Part shown: one piece after another, positions 44,125-56,015 of the stretch
How positions within the stretch are numbered: position 1 is the first letter of the stretch
Layout of the letters: every line of letters begins with the position of its first letter
Source of the DNA: Mesodorylaimus sp. YZB2_4
Taxonomy: Eukaryota; Nematoda; Enoplea; Dorylaimida; Dorylaimidae
NCBI GenBank assembly: GCA_030248295.1
Contig: JASANH010001278.1
Coordinates: forward strand, 737,501 to 801,500
Direction of reading: 5' to 3'
DNA: 64,000 nucleotides
The notes under the pieces: model-generated
Databases searched by the model: none
Told to the model about the DNA's origin: nothing
What the model saw: the letters and a program-made list of their open reading frames with translations, nothing else
Position numbers and translations under genes: made by a program

Positions 44125-46632
44125 TCAGGGCTTGTATGTGAAGTGTAGGCAAGTCGAATCTCTCTTGAAATTTGTTGTCTCGGGGCTATACCATGGAAAC
44201 AACTCGCATCTTTGGGTGGAACTATACCAGTTAAAACTCCGACACCAGATGTAGTCCGCACATTCGTTAGTGCAGTCTTGCAAGGAGACGGCGTTTTTGA
44301 ACGCAATCACAGCTTCGCTCATGCACTTGGACGGAACGTGTGAAAGTTCTTGCTCTCCATCTGCGAAAAAGAACGTGGCAGTTTTAGCTGGCAGAAAAGA
44401 ACATAAGAACTTACTGTAGACAGAGCATAGGACAAGGAGCTGTCTATCGCAGAAGTAGTCCCCAAATACTAATGTGCTATTCGCTCTCATATGCACGCAT
44501 TCCTCATTCGCGACGTGTCCAGGGGTGTTTGACCTGATTCTTAGCATAGTATTGGCTCCATTCAAAGAACCGTCGGGCGCGGCATCGCCATTGTACCATT
44601 GAACACTTGGAGCATCTGCCAATCCGTTGGGTTTGCCTTCTGCTGCCACCCAAGGCATTGTATCGATCGTGGAAAAATCTTTCTGAAACACAGCTTGAGC
44701 TTTACTTCACTAACTGACCGTAGGCCAGCCTGCCGCACAGTGCACGAAACCACGGAGCGACTCAACGCCTCATCGTCTAGGCTACCCAAGTGGTTCAGTG
44801 AAAAGTTGACGCAAGTGGATGGTGAAGGAATGGCTGATGTTTAAAATCCCTCCTCCTTGACCTCCGCTTTTCAGTCAAATCACAGCTTTTAGATGTGGAC
44901 AGCCGAACACCAAGATAGAAGAGAAGAGAAACTTGTTTCTGAGCATTTGTGAATGGGACTGGGAAAAGTTTCAAGTGGTCCTTTCACCAGACTGGACTTT
45001 CAGTACATAGTTATAATGTACAGCATATAGCGGATATCATGAGCCAGAGCAGCGACCATCGCCCTCGCCCTCAGCAGGACCACTCGGAATCAATCTCGCT
45101 TACAGTCCATCGTAATTTTAAGACGGTCATGGCTGCATTGTTGGGTGGAGCTTAATTCGGGCTTAAAAATTCGAGGCGCTCCAAACAGCGGCGGTTCGAG
45201 CCCTTGTCCAGCGAGGTTTAATGAAGTGATTTTATGTTATGATTGATGAAGTGATGCATTTTCATGAAAATCAACGGCCCCAATAGGGTCCAGACCTGAC
45301 ACGGGTGGGACCCTACCCGATAAGGAAACGTGGTCAGTCCGCAGACGGGCCAGCGTTTTGGGCAAGCTCGAATTAGAGCTTCAATGGCATAATAATGCTG
45401 TATAGTAGAACAATGAACCTTTATGTTTATGCCCGTCAGCGCTCATTAATGCTTGAGACCATGATAAAATCTATCTAAATAATGGGCCGGGTTTGAGCTT
45501 GGCCAAGTTTCGAAATTAAGCGGGTTATGACGGGTCAGAAAGTCAAACCCCCCCCCCCCCCAAAAATTGTATTACCGATCCTGATTTGCTGCTCCTATCG
45601 CATCAAAGTACGATGACGCGGTAAAGGTCTAAATTCAGGTTCAATAGGGGCAAACAAATACGAACAACGAGGAATGTACATTAATTTCGTCGCAGATCCC
45701 CTCCCTCCAAGGCTTATTTTCCTGCAGTGCTGCGAAGCCTACAGATTTCGCTCATGATCGACTGGCTGAGTTTATCAATGCGATGCCAAACCCTGCACTT
45801 CCAGTCATCTGGGTCCCGGCTCTGATGGGTGGGTTCGGCCCGTGAAGCGGGCTAGATTGGTCTACATTTTCAGCCCTCAGGCCTGGATGCACCCGATGCA
45901 ACCGATGCATGTAATTGCAAAGACAAGTGATCTAAGATATTCTACTTTACATAAATTAGCCTCTGATCTGTCTCATCAACTCAAACCTCTCCTCTAATGT
46001 CGTTCATATTGGTCGATCTCATTCTATTAGGATCTATACAAGATCTATTAATTTTGCCATACCAGTTCTCCTAAAATTGCCTTTACCGCCTGAGGGCTCA
46101 AAGTACACGTCCGTCAAAAAGGAAAGTTGATAAAGGAGCACCAGAGGGAGTCGAAAAAACGATGTTTTGGTTGGACGACCTTTACCCTTGCTGGCTATCC
46201 CGTATATCCGCTAGGAAATTGCATGCCGCTAGTAGATCAGACACTGTGTTAAAAGTCATTGTTCTTACCCCGAAAGAGTTGTAAATGGAGGTTGCTTCGC
46301 TAAAAGTGTGCACTTGGGCGAATGTGCCACCAGTGAGCTTGCAAATGTCAAAGCCATCCGCCCAGTTGGCGATAGTGTAGAACACTCCTCGCAGGCTCCT
46401 GGCTGGTTTGCCTTGCACATTTGCCAAGTAGAAGCAACGGCCGCCATTCACAGTTCCGTTGTACTTGGTGGTGCATTCTTTTATGAAAGCACTTTGCGAA
46501 AAGTAACATTTCTGACCTGCAAATAAAGTCAAAAAGTCAAGTCAGTTGAAAAGCAAGGCGATTTTTACCTGTACAACTAAAAATTAAACCAAAGAGAAAA
46601 AGCAACGCATTAATTCGATCAGCTTTATCCAT
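44125..46632 (-). CDS. Secreted C-type-lectin-like + PAN/Apple protein, copy B (271 aa)
   Basis: Exons in coding order: 46632-46569, 46516-46269, 44682-44415 and 44360-44125 (64, 248, 268 and 236 nt; same phases as copy A). The signal peptide is MDKADRINALLFLFGLIFSC. Lectin-like domain: GQKCYFSQSAFIKECT, GGRCFYLA, FDICKLTGGTFAQVHTFSEA, then PWVAAEG, WYNGDAAPDGSLNGANTM, EECVHM and FGDYFCDRQLLVLCSVY. PAN domain: C..DCTNECADYIWCRSFNWYS, RCELFPWYS and TCLHFTY. Exon 1 and exon 2 lengths equal those of copy A, showing recent duplication. Intron 2 is longer (about 1.6 kb) and holds a tRNA-like repeat and a C-run. As in copy A, no EPN/QPD or WND motif is present. Confidence 0.85.
45135..45260 (+). 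repeat. tRNA-like repeat in copy B intron 2
   Basis: GCGGCGGTTCGAGCCCTTGTC carries a good B-box (GGTTCGAGCCC), and a weak A-box-like stretch lies about 45 bases upstream. The T-rich body with ATGTTATGATTGATGAAGTG suggests a SINE, not a tRNA gene. Confidence 0.35.
45547..45562. repeat. Poly(C) tract
   Basis: About 15 consecutive C bases in intron 2 of copy B. Confidence 0.85.
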
Positions 46633-48865
46633 CTTAGATAATTTAATTACTGTTTTCACATAGACTTCCGCAAAGCAACTTCTTCTGGCACTTCACCTAG
46701 ATCTGTACGTGTACCAAAGAATCAAATCTCTGCCCAATTGATTATTTTGATTGATCTACAAAATATCCTGGCAACTGTTGCCATTGGACCCGCGGGGAAA
46801 AGACGCCTACTTCAGAGAATACAATCGCGCATGACTGGAACCTACTTATTGACGGATTCGCTAAAAAAGAGTCCGAATGTAATTTTCATTTACAGTAGTC
46901 GAGCCAAGTATTTAGCCTAATCGGTGTCCCCTGTCTGCTGAGTCATTCAAGAGTGGGACAGTTAGCGACCGTGGGTCTGCTGTTGGAACAATCATGCTGG
47001 TACTGTTTGCCTGTTCCATGACGACAAGCGCCAAATGGTCTCGAACTCGTCAAGTTCGAATTAAACTTTCGCCCATCACTAATGGGATGCTCTCGCTGGA
47101 GCAGGATTCCCCCCCCCCCCCCCCCCCCCCCCGATCTTGACATTTGTGTCAGATATTTGGGGTAGAAGTCGCACTGGGAAACTGGAGGCAGATGGAGCAC
47201 AGACGTCGCAAAAAGTTTGAAAAATGTTTGAATGCATGAAATCATCAAATATCACATATTTGGAAATTTTGAATTGTCATAGCAAAAAAATACAAAACGC
47301 ACCTCAGCTATACAGCTTCGATTGGTGTTGCACATTTAAGAAGACATCAGATACTATATCTATGGGGACAAATTTCAGATTTGCGGCAGTCAGGCCAGCA
47401 TGTACAGACGCCAGGCCTGAACCAAAGTCTCGCCTCGACAAGTTGCTAGACCAAAGAGTTTGCCACACTCTAGGTTGCTCACTTGACTACAAAATACATT
47501 CTGGAAAGAGTGAGCGGCAACTGACCATGTGATCAGAAAAAGCTTAGGGCAATCAGCCAAGCTCGACTGCACTACATTAGATTTGTAAAACTGAGAAAGC
47601 ATGCGCGGTAGCTATGGCACAAGCTCTGGCTGGTGCCTGAGCCCGGGCATCCAGGCATTCCTCCTGGTTGTAGGATCTAGAGGCATCCACCCGACGAGTC
47701 AGTCTCGCCTGAAGAAAGTTTATCTACCCGCTAGCCAACGAAGGCAAGCCAAGACACTGCTCCGTAAAGGCCTCCCATAAAGGCCTGTCTTGGTGGACAG
47801 GAGGACGTCCAAAGCTTGCTCGGTCTGGTTTTTGGACTCACGTTGGGCTGACATGTCCAGCAAACGCTCTCTACACATTGTACGTTGTCCCCACCACCAC
47901 AGCACAGTGTGAGACTGAAACAGCTGCGAGTATACAGTGTATGAGACTACTGAGAAAGAGACAGTATCTCACAGTATAATAAATCTGGAAGTAAACTCTA
48001 CTTTTTTTGGAACACTAAAAACTGCAACTGGTCAAAAAATGGCACGCAGTTTTTCTGGTTACAGTATGTCAGTATTTCAGCTGCTACAAATTCCTGCCAG
48101 GTATGTGAGCAGTGAACAAAACGCGCATCAAAACAGAGGCACATATACAGTCAAGTCCACTTACAGTCACGCCAGATGATGTCAAAAAATTGAATTTTCA
48201 CTCTTGGCGGGGATATGTCACAAACGGTGGGACCTATTACAATTTTTAAAATAAGTTCGATACATCATCATCTTGGGATCACTGTAATTTATTTTCGGTC
48301 ATTCCAGGACCAAGGGTAAGGGACATATGGGTGCTATCACCCAAGCAACACGTTTTTATGCGTACTCCTATAGGGATGGGGTAAAAAATATTTTTGACTT
48401 TTGTGTCACCATACTCGTACACTCATGGGGTACATACTACTGAGCACAAAAAATCATGAATTTAATGTTTTTACTTGGCAAGGTCTTGACCGATCCTTGC
48501 AGACACCCTATCTTAAAAGCTGGCTACCATTAAACTCACTCAAGCAGCCAGAAAATGGTGTTCCTTAAATGCCAATGTAGCCACAGATGCTATGAAACTG
48601 CAGGTTAAAAACTAATGCAAAACTTTTAAGTTCAAAACTTCAAAACTTGTGTCGAAACTTTATAAATGAAACCATAGAGCGACTCAACATTAGATAAGAC
48701 ACAAGAGATGTTTGTAATGTACATACACACACAACATAAAAGTTCGTTTATTGCAGCTTGGTATTTGAAAGCTCTTGAAATGGTGGTTTTTTAAAATTTT
48801 TTAGGTCACACAAAAACGATCTGTGCATAATGCCACAGCTGGCCACACCGTCAATCACCGTCAAT
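46633..48865. other. Spacer between lectin-PAN copies B and C
   Basis: No intact gene. It contains a poly(C) tract (about 47109-47132) and a fragment of the MITE terminal repeat at 48149-48215. Short frames are not supported. Confidence 0.45.
48149..48215 (+). mobile_element. MITE fragment
   Basis: ACAGTCAAGTCCACTTACAG, followed after a gap by TTCACTCTTGGCG, matches the left end and an inner word of the 7231 and 10986 copies. The middle is deleted. Confidence 0.5.
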
Positions 48866-48869
48866 CAAA

Positions 48870-49075
48870 TGCTTATAATCCACACTGTGATATCGAATTC
48901 TGCATGGTAACTCTTCGGGGACGTAGGTGTAATGGCCACAGTCGGGCACATTTCATGCGAGATTGGTGGTATCCACGAAAACAGATCGCATCGTTGTGTG
49001 TATAAATAATAATTGAACCCGCGACACCACAGCGCGGCGCCACACTTGCCCGTGCATTCAGTGTCACTCAAGGTG
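48870..49075 (-). pseudogene. Lectin-PAN copy C, PAN exon relic
   Basis: The minus-strand frame contains TECTGKCGAALWCRGFNYY, then TQRCDLFSW, matching the Cys and aromatic positions of the PAN exon in copies A, B and D. Upstream on the same strand the exon start is broken by stops, and the last Cys motif is lost. No lectin exons were found beside it. Confidence 0.65.
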
Positions 49076-50304
49076 TACTGTACGTCTCAACCATTTTTTC
49101 GTTCATGCGAATGTTCGAAATAAACTGTCGTGAAATAAACAGCTGCTACTGTAAGTGTTTAGGAAGAGCAAAAGAAAAAGTCATTTTTATTAAGTCTCGC
49201 GACTCCAGATCTTTGTTTAAGAAACGATTTTGGAGCTTTCAGAAACCAATATCTCAAGAAAATGTCAATATCTTTTTCAAAGATGTGATTTGAATATTCA
49301 TATCTATCTTTATTCAAGTTCGTATAAACACCTGACTTTGGTTGACCGCACTCTCTACCACCATGCCAGGCTTGGCTTGGTAACAAACGAGGTCAGTAAA
49401 TACTGTACGTACAGCATGTTCATGGGGCAGTTTATTTCTTTAGCTCCCCAATTCAAGCCGCCTAGCAGGGCAACATTAGCTGGGCATTTTTGCTTGCGCG
49501 GCTGAGATCAATTTTGAAATCGACTGGTAGTAGTTTAATTATTTTGGCTCGGTACATCACGACCATTTACGAAGCAAACATAAAATAATTACCCTGTGCC
49601 TACAATTAACGGGATTACTGCAAGCATTTTATTCAATTAGCGTGTCCATATGTTGGACATGGTCTCTTGAGTAGCTGGAATCAATTCTTTTCGTAGATCG
49701 AAAGTTGCTGATTATTTTGTCGATTTGGTGACCATGCCATACATTGTGACAATACGACACAATAGTACGAATTGTATGCTACTGCACTCTACTGTAACGA
49801 AGCTATGAATCTACCCTGCTCACCTCTCTGTCCACGCGTAGCAACACGACTACACAGTGTCGAAGAGAGTCAGGTCGATTCTTGTCATCACAGTTTTGAG
49901 AGGCTTTCTGTAAAGGGTCGACCCGGAGACTGCCAAGTTTCAATTTTTGACCATCTCCCCCTCCCCCCCACAATTTGAGTTTGATAGGTGAAAGGTAGAA
50001 ACTTTTTGCGACAGTTATCTGATTCCTTATTTATTTGCAAACCTGCTGATATGTCGTCAATCAGGAAAGACCAGAAAATTAGTGAGTTATGGCTGATATC
50101 GCCTAGGCACTTTCAAAAAAAGTTTTTTCGGATAATCCCGTGGAAATCGAGTTTGCACAAAACAGCCTTGTTGCGTCACTATCACCACTCATGCATCGAA
50201 TTCACTCAGAAAAATGGGGGATCAAAAACTTAAGCTTGGCAACTCATGTTTCACATGGGTCGAACCTTACAGAAAGCCTGTCGAACGGGTCTTCGATTTC
50301 AGGA

Positions 50305-52446
50305 ATGTCTATGGTTTCACAGTTCGTTTTTTTAATTATTGTCGTAAGCCCTATCAGCGGTAAGCAATCAAAGAATCCAATCCCGCCAATAAATTTTAAA
50401 AAGCTACTTCAGGCCAAAAATGCTACCCGACGCAAGAGGCCTTTGAAGATGAATGCACAACTTTGTATAAGGGAGTGGTAAACGGTGGACGATGCTTTTA
50501 CCTGGCTTTTGGTGTCCCCAATTTTCCATCACTGGTCATGAACGGATTCAATTACACCATATCGACTTGGGTGGACGGATTTCAAATATGCAAATTCCAA
50601 GGCGGAACATACGCCCAAATACACACGTCCAGTGAAATAACATCGATCAGTAATTCCTTCGGAGTAAGTCTACGATAATGGGTGGTTTCTGTTCAGCGTA
50701 AACCAACGAGCGACCATGATCTTTTTTTAAAAGTTTTTGGGCTTAAGCCCAATTTGCCTAGCCAGCCGGCAGCAAATCTAAGCAAGGCTGTGAGGGGATC
50801 GGCACGCACAGCAGCGTCCCTCTGCGCGTCTCCTCAAGGAGCACCTCCACGCGAGGGCATAGACGTGAAAAAGTGGGTGGTAATTTTTTTTTCTCAGTTT
50901 CTTTAAGATTCAACAACATATTTGATCTTATTCGTGATTTTTGAAATAAAACAGTGCTTCCGCCAAATAGCCCATACCTATCTATGTCAGGTCAACAATA
51001 GTGTGGCATATGTTTGAAATTTGTATGCTCCCATTTTGGTGCTGAACAATTAGACGAGTCAATGTCAAGAGTTTTACACTCACCGGCATTCAGGATGGCA
51101 ATAAAGTTTGGACAATAAATTAAAAAAGAGAGGCGCGATAAATTTTTATTGATGTCTGAAAATTAATATATACCAATCGTCGATGAAAATTTTTTGAAAC
51201 ACAGAAAAGTCAACACAGATGTGCAGTACTTCTTTGCTAAAACATGTAAGTATTCCTGTCAAATTGTCCTAACGTAGCTATCACTAAAAATTTCGAGCAA
51301 AAAATCATATTTCACCATTTAAAATAGCCCAGGACGAAGAGTTGAGTTTTGGGGACCTGAAAATTGACAATGACTCGTTTCTGGAATACCTTTCGCCGAT
51401 TTTTGTGGTAATTTTACTCACAAATTAAATAAATATGCAGAAACACTAAAAGAATTGATTAGGATGATAAACCAGCGGTTACAGTATGACCTGCTGCCTG
51501 CGCATCACAAGAAAAAGCGCGCGGTGCGTGCAATTCAACTTTCTCCGAAAATTCGATTTTCGCATTTCAATAAACGTGGATATGAATCTGAGCAAACCGA
51601 AATATATGTCAACCTTATTTTACAGGGGTAACACATCACAGTATACTCACTTTTTTCAATGTTACCCCCTCCCCCCGTGCAAGTATAGCTTTAATATTCA
51701 CCAAAAATGACTATAGGAAGTCTCGTTAAATTTCAATGCCAGTTCAATTGCAATTTTGCGATTAACTGCTGAAAATCGGGAGTGGGGTATTGTTAGACAT
51801 CGTATGGCAGTAAAAGTAAAAGACCGAAACAATGACTTATTGCAAATCAATTCCAATGAAAAACTGTTTCAGCAATATTTCGATACAGCAGATATTTTGC
51901 CAACTGCGAAGTGGACTTGGATTGCTGCAGCACGAGACTCCGGAACAGATTTTAATGATCCTCACAGCACCAAATATTACGATGGCAATTTTCTTCCTGA
52001 TCATAATTTAACAGCTGCAAACACGCTAATGGGTCGCCCGAAGCACCAAAAGGGATTCTACGATAATGCCCGCTGCATCCACGCATGGAATAGACCATTG
52101 GTGTTCGCAGACTATTCTTGCAAGAGGCAAATGATGATACTGTGCACTGTGTACAGTAAGTTTAAAGTGATGGCCAGTGCATTTGACAAGAGCAGCAGCC
52201 ATTTCAGACGAATTTCAAAATTTCACATACATCCCGAATACTTGCGTGTTCGAACCAATCATCGAGTCATTCAATAATGTGATAGATGTGGGAGGATGCG
52301 CCACCCACTGCGCCAGTCACATGTGGTGTCGCAGTTTCAATTGGTACCCTTCGAGCCAGAAGTGCGAGTTATTTAGTTGGACCGTGGCTGATGCAGGGAA
52401 TATCGCCATCGTCGCTGGCTGCGCTCATTACGAATACAATCCGTGA
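50305..52446 (+). CDS. Secreted C-type-lectin-like + PAN/Apple protein, copy D (275 aa)
   Basis: Exons: 50305-50359, 50413-50663, 51873-52155 and 52208-52446 (55, 251, 283 and 239 nt; phases 1, 0, 1 as in A and B). Signal peptide MSMVSQFVFLIIVVSPISG; the second Met at residue 3 is an alternative start. Lectin-like domain: GQKCYPTQEAFEDECT, NGGRCFYLAF, FQICKFQGGTYAQIHTSSE, then TWIAAARDSG, YYDGNFLPDHNLTAANTLMG, ARCIHAW and FADYSCKRQMMILCTVY. PAN domain: GGCATHCASHMWCRSFNWYP, KCELFSW and GCAHYEYNP. It is the most divergent intact copy and lies on the opposite strand. Introns 1 and 3 are tiny (53 and 52 bp), which suits nematode splicing. Intron 2 (1.2 kb) contains a SINE-A piece. Confidence 0.85.
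50745..50862 (-). repeat. SINE-A fragment in copy D intron 2
   Basis: CACGCACAGCAGCGTCCCTC, then GCGCGTCTCC, then GAGCACCTCCACGCGAGGGC matches the family words seen at 55738-56015 and, reverse-complemented, at 62405-62750. Confidence 0.6.
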
Positions 52447-53341
52447 GCGAGAGTAACGGAGGGCCAGCGGGGGACGATATAATGCACTCGGAAGTAGGGC
52501 CAATTCTGTATGTAAGCGACCGACAGGTATCTTTGCCTGACATCTTTGCTAAAGAGAGGAAATATTTTTAGCACAATATTTTTGCCTTTCTAAAATACTG
52601 TGTGTAAATAACTCGAATCACCGTCAGGTCTTTTCGCGATGTATAAAAACCTGCATGTTTCTCCATCACTCTCTCTCATCCGCTGACTAACTACAGTACG
52701 CACTGTACTGACTTTGCGGTAAACTGTCTCGTTGGCTCAGCCTGAATGCCACTCTTCAAAAAAGTCTGTTATCAGACAACAATTGGTTAGCCCAGCCACC
52801 GTACTTTGACCAAATGCAAGGCCACTAGGTTGGCTGGGCTCCCTCGGCGAGCACGCTTGCGAGTACGTTTCTAAAAGCGATATGCCATCTAATGTATGAC
52901 GGAATGACTACTACCGAGCTAGTTTCGACGATGCTTCGAGCATGCGGGTAACACTTATGTGAGCTGGAGAAAAGTGAAGTAGCCGCGTATCGATGAGACA
53001 TCAGGTGCACGGGCTAACGATTAGCATCGAGTAGCTACTCAACGATACCTGTGCTGGGAAATAGTTCTCGCGGTTTTACAAAACTACAGTACTTTACGTT
53101 CAAACAAGGTCTATATAGTCCTGGGAAGGTTTTTTTGGCGCCATTCGGGCACCGCTTGACGGATTCTGGTGAAATTTGACCCCAGCATGCGGGACATGGT
53201 ACCCGAGAACCCTTCGATATGACTTCGCGATATTTCGATCGGTTCGGGAGATATCGATCAAAAACGGCTTCTAAAGTGTGGACCCCGTACTGTAGAATAT
53301 GAGTCCGCAAGTCGGAGCAGGGAAGGGTTACTCCTCATATC

Positions 53342-53420
53342 AGCCTAAGGTTCAGTCTTTGTACCAGACTGAGCATAAGCCTGAGCCTAAGCCATATGCG
53401 CCTTAGCCTACGCCTAATAT
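53342..53420. repeat. Degenerate telomere-like GCCTAA repeat
   Basis: Words GCCTAAGG, GCATAAGCCTGAGCCTAAGC, GCCTTAGCC, TACGCCTAAT. These are variants of the nematode telomere hexamer (TTAGGC, reverse GCCTAA) in loose tandem. Confidence 0.4.
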
Positions 53421-55169
53421 CAGCGTATGGTAATCTATGTTGGGGACCAAACAGCAAAAGTGCCAAAATGCCTTACCGATAGGTTTGGTGCCGTAATAAG
53501 AAAAAGTCTGCCTCCGACGTAATCCAACTCTTCGTGCTGCGCGTCAAATAAATCTAGCTGGGTGATTTGTCTCTTGAACTTTCTTTATTCGCGATTTTCC
53601 AGTCCCAATTAATAATTTCCGGCCACAGGCTCAACCGAGGCGTGTCATTTATTGTTTAGTTGTTTAATTATTGGTTATAACGGTGCAGAGGAGCAGACAA
53701 TCGCTTCTGTCATTCGATAAGGTTCAATACAGGGGCCGGCGATCCAAATATGCTGCGCTCTGGTTCGCATGAAATCCTGTCATTGTTTTGCATGGTTCAT
53801 GGTTGTCAATCTCTTTTTTTTCTGGAAAGACTTATGTAATTTTTGTAACAGCGGACGATCATTCTTTTTCGATAGGATTTTTACAAAATAATCTGACAAA
53901 TTCAAAAAAGTGAGAAAAAATCTTACTATACCAGCGCTATGGCAGCCAGCATCGACCGAACACGGTTTTTGCATCGAACCGAACCTTACCAAACTTTTCC
54001 TCAAATCTCACCGAGCCCGAACTGAACCAAACTAGCCGAGCTGAACCCACCTACCGAACCGAACCGAATTTTCTACGTCCACCCACATCTTACATTCTAC
54101 ATAAAGTTAATCATCATCTTCATACTCGTATATCGAGTGTGCCATAAAGAATGACCCTCTATTGTTTTGTCTTTTGTCAGCCTCACCATGTATGCAAGTT
54201 ATCGCGATAAATTTTATACTATTATGTGCGCCATTCAATTCCAAGTCAGCTGGACCCATTTTACTTGTCAATATGTCCACCATCTAAACGCGACACAATC
54301 GAGAGTGTTAACTTTCACAACTTGTTTTCACGATGTCCAAACGAATTCGTTTCACTAGAGTTTGCCTAGTTCATTGCATGAGCAAATCAGCAAATAAGCC
54401 ACATCATTTGCATCAGGCGACGAAAACCTACGACGTCGACGGGGCCACATGGATATATAACAATGTTTCTCTATCTTATTTCTGCGGAAATTTCTATAAT
54501 ATCTAGGCAACTAACAAATGAAACGAAAATAAAAGGACAAAAATAGAGGCGGCGGAGAAACTAACGGCGTCCTCTAGAAAATCTGAGCGGAACTCCTTTT
54601 AAGACAGGGATAGGCGTCGTCTGGATTCACATCTGGCACGTCTGGCATCACAGTCATGGACGCAGAGTGCAGCGGAAACGCCAAGAGGCCCCTATCTAGA
54701 CAGAGGCCAGTTACCCTTCTCAGGCTAGAACACAAAACACCTCGACTGTACAGGACATTGAAGGGAAACAGCAATGCACACTCACGATCTCACCACCTCC
54801 AAACGACGACCGCGCCCCCTACCGATAAATTTTCTTTTATCGATCATCCAGGGATCCGACCAAAAATCGAAAGTAACATTTATACAAGTTTTTTAAAGCT
54901 TCAAATTCTCTACAACTTTCGCATCGAGGTCGAGGGTAGTCGTCGCTAGAATTTCGAAAAAATCGGTAAAAACCGTTTTCACATGTTAAAGAAATTATCG
55001 ATTATCTAACGATCGAATTAGAAATTAAACAAAAGCTTGACATGGTCTTCTAGAGCTCAAAATCGTCTACAAACTTTGTGTTGACCGCAATCGGCCTAAT
55101 AACGGAAAATTTCGATATAATTCACATGCAACGTTCTGATGTGTTGAAGGCCAGGTGCGACATTGGGTC

Positions 55170-55290
55170 CCAAAACCCAACCCATTTTTTGGGCTTTTGG
55201 GTTGCGTCGGGTCGGGTCGGGAATTTGGAAAGGGTGGTTTTGGGTTTTGGAGGTTTTCCAAACCTAACCCAAGAAAAACCACTTTTCCGT
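55170..55290. repeat. TTGGGT/GGGTC-rich patch
   Basis: CCCAAAACCCAACCC, then GGGCTTTTGGGTTGCG, GTCGGGTCGGGTCGGG, GGTTTTGGGTTTTGG and AACCTAACCC. A G-rich/C-rich patch with inverted halves like 13680-13805. Confidence 0.55.
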
Positions 55291-55737
55291 TTGGGGTCAG
55301 CCTTACAAGTCAAGTCAAGCGTTAGCATGTGGACATGTGCATGATATCATTCCCGTGATCGAAGACCCAGGCCTTTCGAGTGCCCAGTGCCCCAGCTAGT
55401 CAAATTCGGCATGTCAGTCTTAATGTGACGGAACCAAGAAATCATCTGTCATAGATAATATCGATCTCTGACCTGATCTCTCGTCGATTCCCAGTCACTA
55501 GGATGCACTAGAATACAGTGAATCTCTTTTGAAACGCACTCCTTGAATATGTTCCATATGAATATGTATGTCCTTGTGATGTCCTTAGCTTATGATTATA
55601 GAAATGATTCTGAATCGATACCAAGCTTGGAATAGCTGCGTATTACATCGGGGTCAGGTCTCACCGAGTTATAGGTCCACAAGCGGCTAAGGCCTCTTCT
55701 CATTTTTTAATAAATTTTGTGAGTTGACCTTGTGCCC

Positions 55738-56015
55738 CCCCCAGCTCCCAATGGACTTCCAACCCGTTTTGCCGATAGCCGGCCAGCAGTCATGATAAGC
55801 GAGGCCGTGAGATGACCAGCTCTCACACAGCTCCCTCTGTGTGTCTCCACTAGAAGCACCTCCACACGAGGGCATTCTGTGCCAGCACCAGCACCAGCAT
55901 CCCAAGATGATACTGGGCGATAAGGGAGGGACCTTCCAACTGACTCATTCGACGTCTGCCACTTGACGGCACCAGGTGAGTCACAAGGAGCCAGGTGTGC
56001 AAGGCCAGCAACGAA
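55738..56015 (-). repeat. SINE-A copy
   Basis: GCCGGCCAGCAGTCATGATA, CACACAGCTCCCTCTGTGTG, GAAGCACCTCCACACGAGGG and CACCAGGTGAGTCAC appear in the same order as at 12510-12775. A direct GCCAGCACCAGCACCAGC run lies inside. Confidence 0.6.

Noticed and set aside
44060-44254. Plus-strand frame over lectin-PAN copy B exon 4
   Set aside because: Antisense shadow of the PAN exon.
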